A DNA stretch of 64,000 nucleotides from Variovorax sp. (GTDB lineage Bacteria; Pseudomonadota; Gammaproteobacteria; Burkholderiales; Burkholderiaceae_C), in contig SEGS01000010.1 of assembly GCA_004210915.1 (NCBI GenBank), positions 1 through 64,000 of the forward strand. Direction: 5' to 3'. The notes beneath the pieces are model-generated. The model was given only the letters and a program-made list of their open reading frames with translations, had not been told where the DNA came from and searched no databases. Position numbers and translations under genes: made by a program. Positions 60,128 through 64,000 of the stretch are shown here, piece by piece (positions within the stretch are counted from its first letter, which is position 1; every line of letters begins with the position of its first letter).

Positions 60128-62644
60128 TTATTGCGCCGCGCGCCGCAGTGTGTCGACCACCGGTCGTCGCAGCACCTCGCGCAGGCCCCACCAGCCGGCG
60201 GCCAGCGCCAACGCCGCACCGGCCAGCGCGCCGCCGACCAGCACCAGCGGCGAGGCCGTCCAGGTGAAATCGAACACGTAGCGCGCCAGGCCCCAGCCGA
60301 TGGCCGAGGCGACGATGCTCGCAAGGAAGCCGGCCAGCAAACCGACACCGATCAGCTCGGCGCGCTGGACCTGCCGCAGCAGACTGGCACGCGCGCCAAC
60401 CGCACGCATCACCGCGAACTCGCGCGCGCGCTCCTCGCGTGTGGCCGTGACGGCGGCGAACAGCACCACCATGCCGGCAGCGAGCGTGAAGCCGAACAGG
60501 AACTCGACCGCGCGGATCACCTGATCGAGCACGCGTTGCACCTGGCCGATGGTCGCGCTCATGTCCACGTTGGTCACGTTCGGGTAGGTGCGCACCAGCG
60601 CGTTGTCGAAGCCCTTCGTGTCCGGCGCACGGAAGGCGCCCATGTACGTGACGGGCACGTCGGCCAGTTGCGCCACCGTGTACATCACGAAGAAGTTGGC
60701 GTGCAGCGAGCCCCAGTCGACCTTGCGCAGCGAGGTGATGCGCGCATCGCTCGTGATACCGCCGATGTCGAAGCGCAGGGTGTCGCCCAGCTTCAGACCC
60801 AGCGTCTCGGCCACTCCATCTTCGACGCTGAGTTCGCCCGGTGCGTTGGGTTTCCAGGCGCCGCGAGTCACCTCGTTGTGCGGCGGCGCCTCGGCGCTGT
60901 TGCTGAGGTTGAACTCGCGGTCGACTAGCCGCTTGGCGCGGTCGTCGGTGTAGTCGTCGGGCGTGACCGGCTTGTCGTTGATGGCCACCAGGCGGCCGCG
61001 GATCATCGGGTACCAATCGAACTTGCCGACGCCGGCATCGCGCAGGGATTTCTGAAACGCCTCGCTCTGGTCGGGCATCACGTTGATGACGAAGCGGTTC
61101 GGCGCATCGGGCGGTGTGGCCTTGCGCCAGCTGGAAACCAGGTCGGTGCGCAGCAGCACCAGCAGGATCAGCGCGAGCAGGCCGACCGCGAGTGCGCTCA
61201 CCTGCACCACGGCATACACGGGCCGCGCCGAGATCTGGCGCGTCGCCAGCACCAGCCAGCGCGGCGCGGTCGTTTCGTTGACGCTGCGGCGCAGCACCTT
61301 CACGGCGACCCAGCTCAACGCGGCGAACACCAGCACCGCGCCGGCAAATCCGCCGACCGCGATCAGCCCCAGCTTCAGATCGCTGCTGGCCGCAATCAGC
61401 AGCGTGGCGAAGCCGGCGACGCCAATGCCGAGCACCGCGACCGAGGCCGGCTTGAGCCCACCGACATCGCGACGAATCACGCGCAGCGGCGGCACCTTCG
61501 CCAGCTGCAGCACGGGCGGCAGGCCGAACGCGAACAACAGGGTCAGGCCCATGCCCAAGCCGAAGGCCACGGGCCACAGCGTGGCGGCAGGCAAGGCCGT
61601 TTCCACCAGGCCCGCGAGCAACAGCACGAAGACGTAGTGCACCGCGTAGCCGATGGCCACGCCCAGGCCGCTGGCGACCAGCCCGATCACCGCGAACTCG
61701 AAGGCATAGGCCACCGCGATGGTCCGTTGGCTCTGCCCGAGCACGCGCAGCATCGCGCAGTCGTCGAGGTGGCTGGCCGCAAAGCCGCGCGCCGCCAGCG
61801 CCACCGCCACTGCGCTCAGCAAGGCGGCCAGCAAGGCGACGAGGTTGAGGAATTTCTCGGCGCGGTCGAGCGTCTGCCGCATCTCGGGACGACCGCTCTC
61901 GAAGGACTCCAGCCGCGCCCCGCGCATGTCGGGCTGCTGCAGCACCTTGTCGGCCCAGTCGGTGAACGCCTTGACCGCGCGCGGCTCGCCCGCCACCGCG
62001 AACCGGTAGCTCACCCGGCTGGCCGGCTGAACCAGCGCCGTGCGCACGACATCGCGCTCGTTGAGCATCACGCGCGGGGAAAAGCTCATGAAGCCGCCGC
62101 CGCGGTCGGGCTCCAGCACGATGACCCGCGCGATACGCAGTTCAGCGTCGCCGAGCAGCAGCGGGTCGCCCACCTTGAGTTCGAGCGACTCGAGCAAGGC
62201 ACCATCGACCCAGACCTCGCCCGGTGCGGGGATGTCACGCGTGGTCTGGCCCGGCATGTCGTTGGCGGTGGCCGTCTGCAGGCTGCCGCGCAACGGGTAG
62301 CCCGCGGCCACGGCTTTCAGCGAGACCAGCTTGCTGGCGCCACCCTGCTCGTCGCGGGCCCGCGCCATCGTCGGAAAGCCATAGTTGCCCGTGGCGTCCA
62401 GGCCCAGCTCGCGCGCCTTCTCGGCAAACACGGGCGGCGTCGGGTTGTCACTGCGGATCACCGCATCGCCACCGAGCAACTGGCGCGCATCGCGTTGCAG
62501 CCCACCTTTGAGCCGGTCCGCGAAGAAACCGACGGCGGTGAGCGCGGCCACCGCGAGCAGCACGGCGAGGATGAGGAGGCGAAGTTCACCGGCGCGCAGA
62601 TCGCGCCAGAGCGTGCGCCAGCCAAGGCGAAGGGATGCAGTCAT
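60128..62644 (-). CDS. FtsX-like ABC permease (YbbP-type)
   Basis: MTASLRLGWRTLWRDLRAGELRLLILAVLLAVAALTAVGFFADRL; REFAVMRAVGA. Confidence 0.88.
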   Translation of the reverse strand: MTASLRLGWRTLWRDLRAGELRLLILAVLLAVAALTAVGFFADRLKGGLQRDARQLLGGDAVIRSDNPTPPVFAEKARELGLDATGNYGFPTMARARDEQGGASKLVSLKAVAAGYPLRGSLQTATANDMPGQTTRDIPAPGEVWVDGALLESLELKVGDPLLLGDAELRIARVIVLEPDRGGGFMSFSPRVMLNERDVVRTALVQPASRVSYRFAVAGEPRAVKAFTDWADKVLQQPDMRGARLESFESGRPEMRQTLDRAEKFLNLVALLAALLSAVAVALAARGFAASHLDDCAMLRVLGQSQRTIAVAYAFEFAVIGLVASGLGVAIGYAVHYVFVLLLAGLVETALPAATLWPVAFGLGMGLTLLFAFGLPPVLQLAKVPPLRVIRRDVGGLKPASVAVLGIGVAGFATLLIAASSDLKLGLIAVGGFAGAVLVFAALSWVAVKVLRRSVNETTAPRWLVLATRQISARPVYAVVQVSALAVGLLALILLVLLRTDLVSSWRKATPPDAPNRFVINVMPDQSEAFQKSLRDAGVGKFDWYPMIRGRLVAINDKPVTPDDYTDDRAKRLVDREFNLSNSAEAPPHNEVTRGAWKPNAPGELSVEDGVAETLGLKLGDTLRFDIGGITSDARITSLRKVDWGSLHANFFVMYTVAQLADVPVTYMGAFRAPDTKGFDNALVRTYPNVTNVDMSATIGQVQRVLDQVIRAVEFLFGFTLAAGMVVLFAAVTATREERAREFAVMRAVGARASLLRQVQRAELIGVGLLAGFLASIVASAIGWGLARYVFDFTWTASPLVLVGGALAGAALALAAGWWGLREVLRRPVVDTLRRAAQ

Positions 62645-62787
62645 GGCGTCGAAGATAGCCGACCCGCAGAGTGCGCCCGGTTTCAGGGGTTAAGACGAGG
62701 CCTGCCCTTGGGCCCGGAGACCAATCGGTCCCCGGTCAGCAGCCTTCCTTCTCTTGAACGGCGACCGGGTGCCGCCGCCCGGAGTGA

Positions 62788-63186
62788 TCAGGGCTTCGTG
62801 GTCGGGTTCGTCGTGGCCGCCGGCTGGTTCGTGTTCGGCGGAGCGACAGCCGTCGCGGCCGGCGAGTGGGCGCCTGCGGCCTCGATGGGCTTCGCGGGCT
62901 CGGCCGGCGCGTAGACGAAAGCGCCGGGATCCGTGCAAGCGGGCGTGGGCAGCGCAGCGGGAACCGTCTTGCCGGCGGCCGCCGCACTGCTGCGGTACTT
63001 GGCCGCCACGGCATCCTGCGACTTGCACAACTGGTAGGCGTCGACCTTGCCACTCCACGCGGTGCGCGCTGCAGTCTCGGCAGCCTTCGCCTTGGCTTCG
63101 GGGGATGGCGCGGGCAACTTGGCCAGCGCGCTGGAAGCGGCCAGGCTCAGCGCCAGGGCCGCCAGGGTGAACAGGGGCTTCTTCAT
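62788..63186 (-). CDS. Small secreted hypothetical protein
   Basis: Signal peptide MKKPLFTLAALALSLAASSALA, Ala/Pro-rich tail; overlaps fdh gamma stop. Confidence 0.7.
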   Translation of the reverse strand: MKKPLFTLAALALSLAASSALAKLPAPSPEAKAKAAETAARTAWSGKVDAYQLCKSQDAVAAKYRSSAAAAGKTVPAALPTPACTDPGAFVYAPAEPAKPIEAAGAHSPAATAVAPPNTNQPAATTNPTTKP

Positions 63187-64000
63187 GTAGGGGCTCCTTC
63201 AGCCGTGACCGGTCGCACCGGCGCGGTCGTGGGGTCAGGCGTGCGCTGCGCAGGAATCTTGCCGGCGACGATGTCGTCGTACCAGTACTCGTGGTGCTCT
63301 TTGGCCCAGGTCTCGTCGACATAACCGGTGCGCATCGCCTTGTACGCGCCCTTCATGCCCAGCGTGCCGATGTAGATGTGGCCCATGATCATGGCCATCA
63401 TGAACAAGGTCGCCACCCCATGGATCATGTGGGCGACCTGCATTTCGCCGCGCGTGTAGACGAAGCCGGGCAGCAATTTGTCGAGGAAGAGGCCGGAGCC
63501 GATCACGATGCTGCCGAGAAACAGCACGCCGCCCCAGAAGACGGCTTTCTCGCCGGCATTGAAGCGGTGCGATGGCACTTCCTTGCCGCCGAACAGGCCG
63601 CCTGCGCGCATCAGCCACTTCAGGTCGCCGGCGTTGGGCCAGTTGCTCCGGATGAAGGTGAAGATCATGAACAGCGTCGTCACCACGAACAGCGGGCCCA
63701 CGAAGTTGTGCACGTTCTTGAGCGCGTAGGTGAGCCATCCGAAGAGCTGGCCGCCGAGGATCGGTCGCAGGAAGAACTGCCCGAACGCCATGACGATGCC
63801 GGAGATCGCCAGCGTCACGAAGGCGATAGCGTTCGACCAGTGCGTGGCACGCTCGAAGGGCGTGAAGCGCTCGATCTTGCGACCGGTTTCGGCGCCGTGC
63901 AGGCCGATGGGACCGCGCGCGAAATAGAAGATCGCCAGCGCCAGCAGCGTGACGAACAGCAATGCGGCGCCGTAGGGAATGATCCAGTTGTTGCGCACCT
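63183..64000 (-). CDS. Formate dehydrogenase gamma subunit (cytochrome b556), 5' truncated by window
   Basis: RFTPFERATHWSNAIAFVTLAISGIVMAFG, VHNFVGPLFVVTTLFMIFTFIRSNWP, AHMIHGVATLFMMAMIMGHIYIG. Confidence 0.88.
   Translation of the reverse strand, partial: VRNNWIIPYGAALLFVTLLALAIFYFARGPIGLHGAETGRKIERFTPFERATHWSNAIAFVTLAISGIVMAFGQFFLRPILGGQLFGWLTYALKNVHNFVGPLFVVTTLFMIFTFIRSNWPNAGDLKWLMRAGGLFGGKEVPSHRFNAGEKAVFWGGVLFLGSIVIGSGLFLDKLLPGFVYTRGEMQVAHMIHGVATLFMMAMIMGHIYIGTLGMKGAYKAMRTGYVDETWAKEHHEYWYDDIVAGKIPAQRTPDPTTAPVRPVTAEGAPT

Overview
High-GC (Comamonadaceae/Variovorax-like, inferred from gene content and repeats) chromosomal window, about 60 CDS, one tRNA-Ser. From left to right: 3' part of maeB; an NMT1/THI5-like ABC uptake locus (two near-duplicate substrate-binding proteins, flavin reductase, ATPase, permease, deaminase, orphan ATPase); copA; a Rieske oxygenase; arsRBCH; a third NMT1-like binding protein plus a second deaminase; qor; an orphan ureD abutting a truncated Rrf2 remnant; a TrxB-like oxidoreductase; a glycine-zipper/DUF2383-like protein; opgD; aldo/keto reductase; RraA-like; MFS; urtABCDE; esterase; ppk2; CorA/ZntB-like; PHP; EamA; Sua5-like; M50 peptidase; trpS; a two-component pair; tRNA-Ser(CGA)-serS; PLP dehydratase; ispH-fkpB; radC; smr; truncated hemoglobin; a LacI-ABC-sulfatase-FGE cluster; an FtsX-like permease; and the start-truncated formate dehydrogenase gamma subunit. 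The best candidate for an undescribed system is the 2-16 kb locus. Four of its genes (three binding proteins and the Rieske oxygenase) are each preceded by a GG-N10-GC sigma54-type promoter. Two of those promoters (Rieske and binding protein 3) also share long identical leader blocks and lie on either side of the ars operon in opposite orientation. A second candidate is a sulfated-substrate import and cytosolic desulfation operon with paired LacI operators. Repeats found: a 91-bp dispersed element in two copies and a nested palindromic repeat array between urtE and urtD. No CRISPR array, integrase or prophage was seen. All calls are from reading the sequence; no database searches were run.
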